A stretch of 64,000 bases of DNA from Alisma plantago-aquatica. Taxonomy: Eukaryota; Streptophyta; Magnoliopsida; Alismatales; Alismataceae. The stretch covers positions 72,771,001 to 72,835,000 of the forward strand of contig OY856411.1 of NCBI GenBank assembly GCA_963693085.1. The letters run 5' to 3'. Below the pieces are notes generated by a model, which saw only the letters and a list, made by a program, of their open reading frames with translations, had not been told where the DNA came from and made no database searches. The number at the start of each line of letters is the position of its first letter. Positions within the stretch are counted from its first letter, which is position 1. This document shows positions 22,331 through 34,700 of the stretch, one piece after another. The translations under genes and the position numbers were made by a program.

Positions 22331-25300
22331 TGTAACATCCCTGACCTGGGTTATAACCTAACCCTGGAAGTTTTGCCTAAATATGTAATTATTTACTTGT
22401 GAATACTCCCTGGCATGTAATTAAGTTCCTCAGGAACATATATATTTCAATTTTTGCTCCTTTTTAAACAAAGTTGTAGCATTGTGTTGTATGCAGGGAC
22501 CTATGTGCAAATTACCCAGTTTAAGGGTTCAACTTGCAAATTCACAAGTTAAGATGTTCCTTTGATGTTGAAACATCATGAGGATGTTTATGATGAAGTT
22601 TGAAGGATTTCCCAAGCTTGAGCACCAAGGTGCAGCTGTGGAAGCAATCCTTATGCTTGAAAACCCTAATTTGGAGTAAAGTGCAATTTACCCAAATTGA
22701 GGGGTGCAACTTGTAATTTTCACTTTCTGAAACATCTTTTATAACTCTTGTCATCATTTAGAGTAGAAATGATGAAAGGGGCACATCAATGAATAATCAG
22801 ATAAGAAAAGTGATCTTTGTGGTGAAAGTCGCCTAATATGGGTATGGAGACCTTTCATGTATGTACCCTAGTTGAAGGTTGGCTTTCTTTACCCTTAGAT
22901 CTTGAGAATTCATGAGTTTTGCATAAGGTTAGATGGGTTTGGACGTGCCCTTGAGTAAGAAGGGACTTAGATGTAATTCCATAACTTGAGAGGTCCTTAT
23001 GGTGTAAAAAGGGCTAAAGTATATAAGCCATTTGCTTGCAAATAAGTGAACATATCCTTCATTTCCTTCACTTCTTCTCTTCTTTCTCAACTGAACAAGG
23101 CTAGATCTGGAGCAGAGAGGGACGACCAAGGGTTCTAGGTAAGTTTAGATCATCCCTTTTGCTTGAATTCATGGAGGAAACTCGTTTTCAAGGTTAGATT
23201 CATGGCTAGCTCACCTAGCTCTATCTTTCTAGCCTTTCCTTTCCAATGTTTCCTTGGAGAATTCACCTTGGCCGAACCTGTGGAGCTCAAAGACGCCATT
23301 AAATCTTGGAGCTTGAAAGCTTGGAGCTCAAGGAATGACCTTTAGGCGGGTTTTATAACTCTAAACTCTTTGCTTTATATGCATATTTAGTTCTTGCAAA
23401 TTAGCATGATACTTCTTCTTTTACCTCCCTCTTTCCTTGCACTTTTGCAAGTAAAACGGTGGGATAACCGACCTTAACCAAGGTTGAAGATGATGGGTGT
23501 GAATTCCTATGCTACTTTATCAAACGACCTTGGACCCTTTTGGTCCAAACGGTTGCAAACCGTTTAAGGTCAAACGGTTTCAAACTGTTTGCTCTCAAAC
23601 GGTCTTGCAAGACCGTTTGGATTGAAATGGTCTCAAGACCATTTGATAGGGTTAACCAAGGGACGACCGTTTGAGGGTATGTTGGTAATATGTTGAATTT
23701 TATTCCTGCAAAGAATCGAAGATTAATTCTTAACCAATTGAGAGTTGAAGGCACTTCAACATCCTAACCCTAATCGGGTTGAAATTACTGTTTTAAAGCA
23801 TAGATCTTGTTGAGGTTTGGGTTGAAGGACCCAAACGGTCTCAAGACCGTTTTGGGGTTCCTCCAAATGGTCTCAAGACCGTTTGGGCACAACCAAAGAC
23901 CGTTTGAAGGTCTAGGATTGAGATAATCTAATGGTTTGAAGGTCCAATTGCAACAAGTTGATGAATTGATAAAAATGCTGGTTTTTGACCTAATTGGAGT
24001 TCAACCCTAATCTAACCGACTTGGTTTTTGGTCAAACTTTGGGAAAACGGTCTCAAGACCATTTGGATGATGTCCAAACGACCTCAAGACCGTTTGGGCC
24101 AAGTTTGGGCCCAATTGGAGGTCAATTGATAGGTTCAACCTTGAATTGATTCACATTGTTGAATATTGATGACTATCCGATTTGAAACCCTAATTGAGAG
24201 GGATTCAACCCTAATTGGCTTTCAATTGAGGGTCAATTTGATGCCCAATTGATTAAGGCTAATCTTATTTAACTCAATTTATAAGTGGTTATCATGGATT
24301 TGGTTAATTGAGGGGTTCAACATACATATCCATGACCAATTGTAACTTTTGAACCACTTTGGAGGTCCAAACGGTTTGAGCCCATTTGGACCAAACGGTC
24401 TCAAGACCGTTTGGATCCAAACGGTCTCAAGACCGTTTGGGGCCAAATGGTCTCATGACCATTTGGGCTCAAACGATCTCAAGGTCGTTTGGTCCAATCG
24501 ATCTCAAGTCATTTTGATCAAACGGTCTCAAGACAGTTTGAGGCCAAACGATCTCAAGACCGTTTGGGGCCAAACGGTCTCAAGACCGTTTGGGCTCAAA
24601 CGATCTCAAGGTAGTTTGGTCCAATCGATCTCAAGTCATTTTGATCAAACGGTTTCAAACCGATTGAGTTTCAAACGGTTTGGAAAGTCAACCCTTCTAA
24701 ACGGTCAACACTTCCAAATGGTCTCAAGACCGTTTGGTGGTTGAAGGTTGAAACCATTTGAAGGTTGAAACCGTTTGAAGATGATCAAGGTAGTTTGTAC
24801 TTAATCAATTGATGGTGTAATTGGTTCAATGGTAACCTAGGTCATTAAGGGACTAGGTGATTAATGAGTTAACCCATGATGGTGATCATGAGGCAAATTA
24901 CCAAAATACCCTTGAGGGATTTAAAGGAGTGAAACCTTGTTCTAATCAAACCCTAATCACATGATAGTGATGTTTTGGCTTATGTTAGTCAATAAGGACT
25001 TAACCCAACCTAATCTAGAGTGGTGTTATCACCATCTACTAGTAAGAGGAGAGAGAAAGTATACTAAGAGAGAGAAAGTACCCTTTTTAAGGTGGAAACT
25101 CAAGTAAGATACTTTCAATACACATGAATGTGCATGATTAGGAAATGATCCACCTATGTGAGATCATGGAAACCCTAATTATGATGTCTAATGAATCTTA
25201 ATCTTATTTAAGAGCTTTAATGATGATGTTTCTCTTACGTGATAATGTAATGAGTACAATTCACCATGGGGTGAATAGTAAACCCTGATTGATGAAAATT

Positions 25301-26871
25301 GGAGAACTTGATTCTTCTATGAGTTTGAAGGTATAACCTCTAGAATGAATTGTTTATTGTTACCAGTTGAATTAACCTTGCAGGTTGTCATGGGATGATG
25401 ATCATAACCAGGTATGGATTACAATACTATATTCATTGAAAGCATGTCTTAAGCTTTATGAATAAGTGAAATATCTTGATGCACTGTTAGTGACATCTAT
25501 TGAGATTTATGGGCTGTAAGAGCCATAAATACCATCAAGGTCATGCTTGACATATGACTTATGATGAGATGATTGAGAACTGATGATTGAAAAGAGTTAG
25601 GCCTGCTACATTTTAGTATTCTCTTTTATAGTTGTTATGCTAATGTTATTGTTTGAAGAACAATGTATGATGTTAAAAGAATACTGAATGTACCTAACTA
25701 ATCAATTGTAATGTAGAGCCCTGATCATAGACCCATCATTGTCAGAGTCTAAATGATGGTGAAACAAGTTTTCCCAAGGGAACTCCTGGATCACATACTT
25801 TTGAGTATGTGGGGTATATGGATGTGTAGAACCTTACATCCTAGTGTAGGAATTGATGTAGATTTTATAGTCTGTCAAACCTTCACTACAAAACCCAAAA
25901 GGTGAGATGTATTACTATTCTCCCAAGAAAACACAAAACACCGCATCGGTGAAAGATAAACAAGAAATCTTCCGATGACGAAGAGAGTACAGAACGCCAC
26001 TGCAACTCTAAAATAGCGAAGGTGCAGTTTACCCTGGTGAGCTATAAATAGCAGACGTCCTGCCATATGTCCTGCAAACAATCCTCTAACTGACTGAGGA
26101 AGATGAGGTCATAAGAATCCGGCTCTTTTAATGACCTATGTATGATACTGATGTGACTTCTTAGTGATCAGTTGGAGTATGAGTGGTATGCCTCATCTCC
26201 ACAGGGCATAATAATGTTTGAAAAACATAATCAACAGTGTAGTATATCTGTTAGAGTTAACTACGAGTTGCTTGATTGATATTACATTGAATAGTGTAGA
26301 TGTTCTTCATGTTTCATAAATGTTGAACTCTTGCTTATCATCAAAACTGCTAATGAATACTTTGAAGGCTTTTACTGCTTAAGTTATTCTTTGTTTGCTT
26401 ATAAAGCTTCTAGTGAAGAGTTATAACTCTCGCTGGGGCAATTATGTATAATTGTCTCACCCCGTATACTTCAACTTTTTAGGTGGTCATCGAAGATGGA
26501 GGAACCGGTCTAAAGGTGACCAATCCCAGCAGCAGCAGCACCAGGAGTAGCAGTAAATCTCAGGTGGAGATTCAGCCTGCTATGTGGTGTAGTTAGAGTC
26601 AGTCCTATGTGTCCTCTGTACTCTCAGGTCTTGGAGTATTTTGGTTATGAGTTCTTGAGATTTTGTATCATGTTGTATATAATTACTCAAGAAGTAATTT
26701 GACAGAGATGTATACAGTTTAAATCCTTTTTCTATGGAAAAGGTTTGTGGTTTCAAGCTCTTGTCTCGAAAAGTTTTAATTTCCCGTGATTTTTGTTTTC
26801 CACTGATTACCGATTGCTTCCGCTCATGTTTAAATCGTGATTATTTCTTGGTTTAGAGATCGGAGCCCACA
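22331..26871 (+). mobile_element. 5' LTR of element D (Tekay/Del-like gypsy)
   Basis: Starts TGTAACATCCC and ends GAGCCCACA, 4541 bp. The 3' LTR (31706-36350) is 104 bp longer. By eye I count about 19 substitutions in the first 1.2 kb, so the pair is young. GAAAG precedes it (22326-22330) and follows the 3' LTR (36351-36355). A likely TATA box (TATATAA) lies at 23020-23026, followed by a pyrimidine-rich stretch and GGTAAGTTTAG near 23140 that resembles a splice donor. A second TATA-like CTATAAATAG is at about 26042. The 26-bp hairpin array occupies 23512-24790. Confidence 0.95.
23512..24790. repeat. AAACGGTCTCAAGACCGTTT hairpin array in the D 5' LTR
   Basis: About 18 variants of a 20-bp word with 9-bp inverted arms (AAACGGTCT/AGACCGTTT) around CA. 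In 24380-24640 they form a tandem of about 26-27 bp per unit; elsewhere they are scattered between TTGA-rich spacers. Changes in one arm are sometimes matched in the other (AAATGGTCT..AGACCATTT; AAACGATCT..AGGTCGTTT is half matched). Reading frames crossing this array are artefacts of the repeat. Confidence 0.95.
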
Positions 26872-26877
26872 ATTAAG

Positions 26878-26889
26878 TGGTATCAGAGC
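26878..26889 (+). promoter_or_regulatory. Primer-binding site of element D (tRNA-iMet)
   Basis: TGGTATCAGAGC, 6 bp after the end of the 5' LTR. A 114-bp leader with no further feature leads to the gag ATG. Confidence 0.95.
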
Positions 26890-27003
26890 TCTAGGTCAGT
26901 TGAGTCTACAGAGGCATAGGACTTAGGATATCGAGTCTATCTTTAGTACTCCTTCCTTATCTAATAGAATCTTCTACTCCTCAGGAGAAGAAGATACATA
27001 AGG

Positions 27004-28200
27004 ATGGCTGAGCCTCATGATGAGTACGTGTCAGAGAGTAGTGCTAGTGCACCTTAAGATGGTGCAAGGATTCCAAGAATAGAACAGCCTGCACCTGAGC
27101 CACTCAGGGAGCCACCCTAGTTTGACCCAGCTGACATGGGTAACCCAGCAGTACAAACGATGTTCGGGCAGTTTATGACTGCCATGACACACATAACCGA
27201 CAGGATGCCTATGCCTGCACCTAGGGCACCTGCCCAGCCTGAAGGACAAGGTATCGGTAAGACGTTCGAACGACTTCATCGTGTCGGAGCTACCGAGTAC
27301 TTTGGGACTGCCGACCTCGCAGATGCTGATTTATGGCTGACAGAGTTGGAGAAGGCTTTCAAGATTCTTTTTATCCCGAAAGCTGAGAAGGTTAGACACG
27401 CTGTCTATCTTCTCAAAGGCAGTGCTGGTCACTGGTGGAACATGGAAGAGCAGAAGAGACCTGGAATAGAGTTCTCATGGGAAGAGTTTCATCGGGAATT
27501 TATCAATAGATATTTTCCAAAGACCTTCCTAGATGAGAAGATCTCTCAGTTTAAGAGACTAAGGCAGGGTATGATGAACATTAGCGAGTATGAAGCTAAG
27601 TTCATGGAGTTGCTGCGGTTCTGTCCGCACATGGCTGCCACAGAGGAGGAAAGAATCAGAAGATTCGAAAAGGGTTTGAATGCTGATATATCAACCCCTG
27701 TCTCTGCCTTAGAAAACTGAGAGAGATTCTCTACCTTCGTTGAGTCAGTCTGAAGGATAGAGAGATTTGTGGTTGAGAAGAGGCAAACTCAGAAAAGATA
27801 TCCACAGTTCCAGGGTTCTTTATCTAGGGACTTTAAGAAGCCTAGATCCTCTGCACCTAACCCTCCACCACCTAGATCTAGTTCTCAGACTCAGTGGTCT
27901 CCAAGTAGAGGTAGAGGACGAAGACAACCACCTCAGGAGACTCAGAGTTCTGCATCAATGTCAGTTACAGGACCACCCAGACCACAACAACTGGAGAGAA
28001 GTTGCTACAACTGTGGTAAAGTGGGACATTTGATGAAGGACTGCCGATCTAAGCCTGTCAGTGTGACAAAGCCTCCGAGACAGAATCAACAAGGATCTCA
28101 GAGAATGCAATCTCAAGGAGCAGCTCGAGGACGTGTACAAGCGTCTCAAGCTGGATCATCAGCACCACCTCAACACCAGACGACAGCGAGGTTCTATGCT
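27004..28200 (+). pseudogene. gag of element D
   Basis: Ty3/gypsy gag (retrotransposon capsid, Retrotrans_gag family). The frame starts at ATG 27004 (MAEPHDEYVSES) and continues without a frameshift into pol. Four in-frame stops break it: TAA 27055, TAG 27118, TGA 27718 and TGA 27751. The capsid core (about 27240-27720) has FERLHRVGATEYFGTADL, HWWNMEEQKRPGIEFSWEEF and FINRYFPKTF, which are classic gag residues. A Pro/Gln/Arg-rich linker follows, then a complete CCHC zinc knuckle [14 protein letters not shown] at 28003-28044 for RNA packaging. At least one TGA sits where relatives carry Arg, which suggests decay of methylated CGA codons. Start chosen as the first ATG after the primer site with gypsy-like context. 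Confidence 0.93.
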
Positions 28201-31200
28201 ATGAACCCACCAGAGGCAGTGGTCGATCCACAAGTGGTGACAGGTCAGATGAAACTTTTATATTCTGATATGTCTACATCTTGTGTAGTATCAGTTCTGA
28301 TTGACCCGGGTGCTACACACTCTTTTATCACTCGGAGAGTGATTCGTAACTGCAATATGACAGCTAGTCATAGGGCAGATAGTTTGTTGTTGGAGACTCC
28401 GTTGAGTGGGTCTGCCGTTTTGCAGGAGGTATGTTCTCCCTGCATCCTCTTCTTTTCTGATCATCGCATTCAAGTGGACCTTATACCGCTTGATATGCAA
28501 GGATTTGATATAATCCTCGGGATGGATACCTTGGAAAGGTATAAAGTTGTCTTGGATTGTGAGTCCAAGTTGGCAGTGTTTGTTGATGAAAGCAACACAT
28601 GGATCTTTCAAGGAGAAAGAAAGATTCTGCCCACTTGTCTTGTATCAGCTATGGTTGCTGATAAGCTGATGAGGCAAGGATGTTATGCATTCTTGGCCCA
28701 TGTGGTAGATGTTACCAAGGAGAGTCCCAACCCTGTTGAAGTTCCTATAGTCAGGGAATTCGAGGATGTGTTTCCTGAAGAACTTCCTGGTATACCACCA
28801 CCTCGGGAGATTGATTTTGAGATCAATTTGGTCCCAGATACGAAACCTATAGCCCAGACTCCTTATAGGATGGCGCCTGCCGAAATGGCAGAACTCAAGA
28901 AACAGCTTCAAGAGTTACTTGAGAAGGGTTTCATCCGACCGAGTACCTCACCTTGGGGTGCTCCGGTTTTGTTTGTTAAAAAGAAAGATGGATCAATGCG
29001 GTTGTGCATTGACTATAGACAACTCAATAAAGTAACAATAAAGAACAAGTACCCTTTGCCGAGGATTGATGATCTTTTTGACCAGTTGCGTGGTGCAACA
29101 GTCTTCTCAAAGATAGATTTGAGATCAGGATATCATCAACTCCGCATTAAGGACAGTGACATATCCAAGTCTGCCTTTAGGACAAGATATGGTCACTATG
29201 AGTTCACGGTTATGTCGTTTGGACTAACCAATGCACCAGCTGCATTCATGGAGCTCATGAATAGAGTTTTTCGACCCTTCCTTGATCAGTGTATTGTCGT
29301 CTTTATAGATGACATCCTGATTTATAGTAAAGATGCTCAGCAGCATGAGCAGCATCTTCGCCAAGCTCTGACCTTGCTAAGAGAACACAAGCTATACGCT
29401 AAATTTAGCAAGTGTGAGTTCTGGATACCAGAGGTATCTTTTCTTAGACATGTGATATCTGCCTCGGGAATTCGTGTTGACCCTGCAAAGGTGGAATCTG
29501 TTCTACAGTGGGAACAACCGAAGACACCGATGGAGAGTAGAAGTTTCTTGGGGTTAGCTGGTTACTATTGAAGGTTTATTAAAAACTTTAGCTCTATAGC
29601 CTTACCTTTGACCAAGTTAACCCGGAAAGATGCTCCTTTTCTTGGAGTGATAAGTGTCAACAGTCTTTCCAGTTGTTGAAGGAGAGGTTGACAAGTGCAC
29701 ATGTGCTTGTGCTACCTGAGCAAGGAAAAGGATATGTAGTCTTCTGTGATGCCTCTAAGAATGGACTTGGATGTGTGTTGATGCAGGATAAATAGGTGAT
29801 TTCGTTTGCTTCCCGACAGCTTAAGAAACACGAGGAGAATTATCCGACACACGATCTAGAGTTAGCTGATGTGGTCCATGCTTTGAAGATCTGGAGACAT
29901 TATCTCTACGGAGAAACCTTCCAGATTTTCACAGACCACAAGAACCTTAAGTATATCTTCTCTCAGCATGAACTTAACATGAGGCAACGTCGCTGGATGG
30001 AGTTAATCAAGGACTATGACTGTACAATTGATTACCATCCAGGCAAGGCCAATGTGGTTGCAGATGCCTTGAGTAGGAAATCAGCAACATCAACCATGGA
30101 TAGAGCACAACTAAGCTCCTTAGTATGCTCTAGGAGAGATATGCTTATCTCTTTAAGGCAAAACAATGTACAGTTGAAGGTGTCATTGTTAGCTGGTTTG
30201 TTAGCTGAGATGCAGATTAAACCTACCCTAAGAGAGCAGATAAAGGAGGCACAACAAGTAGATGTTGCAGTTCAGCAGTTTAGATCCGCGTATGGTAGAA
30301 AGAAGCAAGAAGGTTTTCATGATTCAGATGACCAGGTGGCATGCTATCATGGGAGGATGATAGTGCCAGATGTAGATAACCTGAGGAAATTAGTTCTGGA
30401 GGAAGCTCATTCTTCGATGTATGTTATGCATCCAGGGAGCACCAAGATGTATCGAAACTTGAAGGATATGTATTGGTGGCCTGGGATGAAGAAGGATATA
30501 GCTGAGTTTGTTCTAAGGTGTTCTGTGTGTCAGCAGGTCAAGGCTGAGCACCAGAAACCTGCAGGAACAATGCAACCCTTACCCATACCACAATGGAAGT
30601 GGGACCATGTGACCATGGACTTTGTTGTTGGCCTACCCAGGACAAACAAAGGACATGATTCCATTTGGGTAGTTGTTGATAGGTTGACAAAGACAACACA
30701 TTTCCTACCTGTCAAAACAACCTATTCTACTGAAAGGTTATCACAGTTGTATGTACAAGAGATAGTGCGTTTGCACGGAGTTCCTGTCACAATAGTTTCT
30801 GACAGAGGTCCCCAATTTACAAGTCGCTTTTGGGAGCAGTTACACAGAGCCTTAGGCACCAAACTAAGGTTTAGTACATCCTTTCACCCACAGACTGATG
30901 GACAGTCGGAAAGGACTATACATACCTTGGAAGATCTGTTGAGAGCATGTGTTCTCCAGTTTACCGGGAGTTGGGATCTACATCTCAACTTGATAGAGTT
31001 TGCCTATAACAATAGCTATCAGCATAGCATTGATATGGCACCCTATGAAGCCTTATATGGTAGACATTGTAGATCACCCTTGTGTTGGTATGAGACTGGT
31101 GAGCACCAGTTGTTAGGTCCTGATCTTGTGCAGCAAACTACTGAGAAGATTAAAGTTATACAACAACAACTTAAGACTGCACAGGATAGGTAGAAGTCGT

Positions 31201-31655
31201 ATGCTGATAAACGTCGTAGACCCCTAGAGTTCCAGGTTGGAGACAGAGTATATCTTAAGGTCTCACCTTGGAAAGGAGTCCTTCGTTTTGGAAGGAAAGG
31301 GAAGTTAGCTCCTAGATTTATGGGGCCTTATCCAATTATTGAAAGAGTTGGAAAGGTGGCCTATAGACTAGAGTTACCTCAGGAGTTGCAGAAGCTACAC
31401 CCTGTGTTTCACATTTCCATGCTGAGGAAATGTCACCCAGACACTGAGACAATTCTACAACCAATGGAAGTAGAATTGAATGAAGATATAACATATGAGG
31501 AAGGACCAGTGTCAATCCTTGATAACAGAACTAAAAAGTTAAAGAAGAAGAATATACACCTTGTGAAAGTCCTCTGGAACCATCGTGGTGTTGAAGAAGC
31601 CACTTGGGAATTATAGGATGAGATGAGAAGGAAATATCCTACTCTTTTCTCTTAA
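28201..31655 (+). pseudogene. pol of element D: protease, RT, RNase H, integrase, chromodomain-like tail
   Basis: Same frame as gag, so a single gag-pol polyprotein, as in Tekay/Del elements. Protease near 28290-28320 reads [11 protein letters not shown]; the usual DSG is DPG, so its activity is doubtful. RT runs about 28860-29480 with [21 protein letters not shown] and an intact FIDD catalytic box (about 29302-29313). A TGA at 29569 replaces an expected Arg (GYY*RF), and a one-base frameshift follows near 29625-29660. RNase H (about 29740-30080) has FCDASKNGLGC and a TAG at 29793. Integrase (30400-31190) keeps an HHCC zinc finger (CSVCQQ), and D, D and E at [15 protein letters not shown] and [13 protein letters not shown] 31191 and TAG 31614 interrupt the end. 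The tail has VSILDNRTKKLKKK and KVLWNHRGVEEATWEL, chromodomain-like, which may guide insertion to heterochromatin. Confidence 0.93.
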
Positions 31656-31687
31656 TACACCTTATCGATTTCGGGGACGAAATCCTT

Positions 31688-31705
31688 GTGAAGGGGTGGA
31701 TAATT
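31688..31705 (+). promoter_or_regulatory. Polypurine tract region of element D
   Basis: GTGAAGGGGTGGATAATT lies directly before the 3' LTR (TGTAAC at 31706). It is the plus-strand priming region expected here, although broken by a few pyrimidines. Confidence 0.75.
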
Positions 31706-34700
31706 TGTAACATCCCTGACCTGGGTTATAACCTAACCCTGGAAGTTTTGCCTAAATATGTAATTATTTACTTGTGAATACTCCCTGGCATGTAATTAAG
31801 TTCCTCATGAACATATATATTTCAATTTTTGCTCCTTTTTAAACAAAGTTGTAGCATTGTGTTGTATGCAGGGACCTATGTGCAAATTACCCAGTTTAAG
31901 GGTTCAACTTGCAAATTCACAAGTTAAGATGTTCCTTTGATGTTTAAACATCATGAGGATGTTTATGATGAAGTTTGAAGGATTTCCCAAGCTTGAGCAC
32001 CAAGGTGCAGCTGTGGAAGCAATCCTTATGCTTGAAAACCCTAATTTGGAGTAAAGTGCAATTTACCCAAATTGAGGGGTGCAACTTGTAATTTTCACTT
32101 TCTAAAACATCTTTTATAACTCTTGTCATCATTTAGAGTAGAAATGATGAAAGGGGCACATCAATGAATAATCAGATAAGAAAAGTGATCTTTGTGGTGA
32201 AAGTCGCCTAATATGGGTATGGAGACCTTTCATGTATGTACCCTAGTTGAAGGTTGGCTTTCTTTACCCTTAGATCTTGAGAATTCATGAGTTTTGCATA
32301 ATGTTAGATGGGTTTGGATGTGCCCTTGAGCAAGAAGGGACTTAGATGTAATTCCATAACTTGAGAGGTCCTTATGGTGTAAAAAGGGCTAAAGTATATA
32401 AGCCATTTCCTTGCAAATAAGTGAACGGATCCTTCATTTCCTTCACTTCTTCTCTTCTTTCTCAACTGACCAAGGCTAGCTCTGGAGTAGAGAGGGACGA
32501 CCAAGGGTTCTAGGTAAGTTTAGATCATCCCTTTTGCTTGAATTCATGGAGGAAACTCGTTTTCAAGGTTAGATTCATGGCTAGTTCACCTAGCTCTATC
32601 TTTCTAGCCTTTCCTTTCCAACGTTTCCTTGGAGAATTCACCTTGGCCAAACCTGTGGAGCTCAAAGACGCCATTAAAGCTTGGAGCTTGAAAGCTTGGA
32701 GCTCAAGGAATGAACTTTAGGCGGGTTTTATAACTCTAAACTCTTTGCTTTATATGCATATTTAGTTCTTGCAAATTAGCATGATACTTCTTCTTTTACC
32801 TCCCTCTTTCCTTGCACTTTTGCAAGTAAAACGGTGGGATAACCGACCTTAACCAAGTTTGAAGATGATGGGCGTGAATTCCTATGCTACTTTATCAAAC
32901 GACCTTGGACCCTTTTGGTCCAAACGGTTGCAAACTGTTTAAGGTCAAACGGTTTCAAACCGTTTGCTCTCAAACGGTCTTGCAAGACGGTTTGGATTGA
33001 AACGGTCTCAAGACCGTTTGATAGGGTTAACCAAGGGACGACCGTTTGAGGGTCTGTTGGTAATATGTTGAATTTTATTCCTGCATAGAATCGAAGATTA
33101 ATTCTTAACCAATTGAGAGTTGAAGGCACTTCAACATCCTAACCCTAATCGGGTTGAAATTACTGTTTTAAAGCATAGATCTTGTTGAGTTTTGGGTTGA
33201 AGGACCCAAACGGTCTCAAGACTGTTTGGGGGTTCCTCCAAACGGTCTCAAGACCGTTTGGGCACAACCCAAGACCGTTTGAAGGTCTAGGATTGAGATA
33301 ATCTAATGGTTTGAAGGTCCAATTGCAACAAGTTGATGAATTGATAAAAATGCTGATTTTTGACCTAATTGGAGTTCAACCCTAATCTAACTGACTTGGT
33401 TTTTGGTCAATCTTTGGGCAAACGGTCTCAAGACCGTTTGGATGATGTCCGAACGACGTCAAGACCGTTTGGGCCAAGTTTGGGCCCAATTGGAGGTCAA
33501 TTGATAGGTTCAACCTTGAATTGATTCACATTGTTGAATATTGATGACTTTCCGATTTGAAACCCTAATTGAGAGGGATTCAACCCTAATTGGCTTTCAA
33601 TTGAGGGTCAATTTGATGCCCAATTGATTAAGGCTAATCTTAGTTAACTCAATTTATAAGTGGTTATCATGGATTTGGTTAATTGAGGGGTTCAACATAC
33701 ATATCCATGACCAATTGTAACTTTTGAACCACTTTGGAGGTCCAAACGGTTTGAGCCCATTTGGACCAAACGGTCTCAAGACCGTTTGAGGCCAAATGGT
33801 CTCAAGACCATTTGGGGCCAAATGGTCTCAAGACCGTTTGGGGCCAAATGGTCTCAAGACCGTTTGGGGCCAAATGGTCTCAAGACCGTTTGGGGCCAAA
33901 CGGTCTCAAGACCGTTTGGGCTCAAACGATCTCAAGGTCGTTTGGTCCAATCGATCTCAAGTCGTTTTGATCAAACGGTCTCAAGACCGTTTGAGGCAAA
34001 ACGGTCTCAAGACCGTTTGGGGCCAAACGGTCTCAAGACTGTTTGGGCTCAAACGATCTCAAGGTCGTTTGGTCCAATCGATCTCAAGTCGTTTTGATCA
34101 AACGGTTTCAAACCGATTGAGTTTCAAACGGTTTGGAAAGTGAACCCTTCTAAATGGTCAACACTTCCAAACGGTCTCAAGACCGTTTGAGGTCAAACGG
34201 TCTCAAGACTGTTTGGTGGTTGAAGGTTGAAACCATTTGAAGGTTGAAACCGTTTGAAGATGATCAAGGTAGTTTGTACTTAATCAATTGATGGTGTAAT
34301 TGGTTCAATGGTAACCTAGGTCATTAAGGGACTAGGTGATTAATGAGTTAACCCATGATGGTGATCATGAGGCAAATTACCAAAATACCCTTGAGGGGTT
34401 TAAAGGAGTGAAACCTTGTTCTAATCAAACCCTAATCACATGATAGTGATGTTTTGGCTTATGTTAGTCAATAAGGACTTAACCCAACCTAATCTAGAGT
34501 GGTGTTATCACCATCTACTAGTAAGAGGAGAGAGAAAGTATCCTAAGAGAGAGAAAGTACCCTTTTTAAGGTGGAAACTCAAGTAAGATACTTTCAATAC
34601 ACATGAATGTGCATGATTAGGAAATGATCCACCTATGTGAGATCATGAAAACCCTAATTATGATGTCTAATGAATCTTAATCTTATTTAAGAGCTTTAAT

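Noticed and set aside
23512..24790. CRISPR-like look of regularly spaced palindromic repeats
   Set aside because: The context is a plant LTR, spacers are not unique and are shared between the LTRs, and no cas genes exist.
33761..34143. Overlapping open frames of about 70-115 codons rich in SQDRLGPNGLKTVW-type repeats (also 24349-24744)
   Set aside because: They are translations of the 26-bp hairpin array in the D LTRs, present in several frames, with no gene context.
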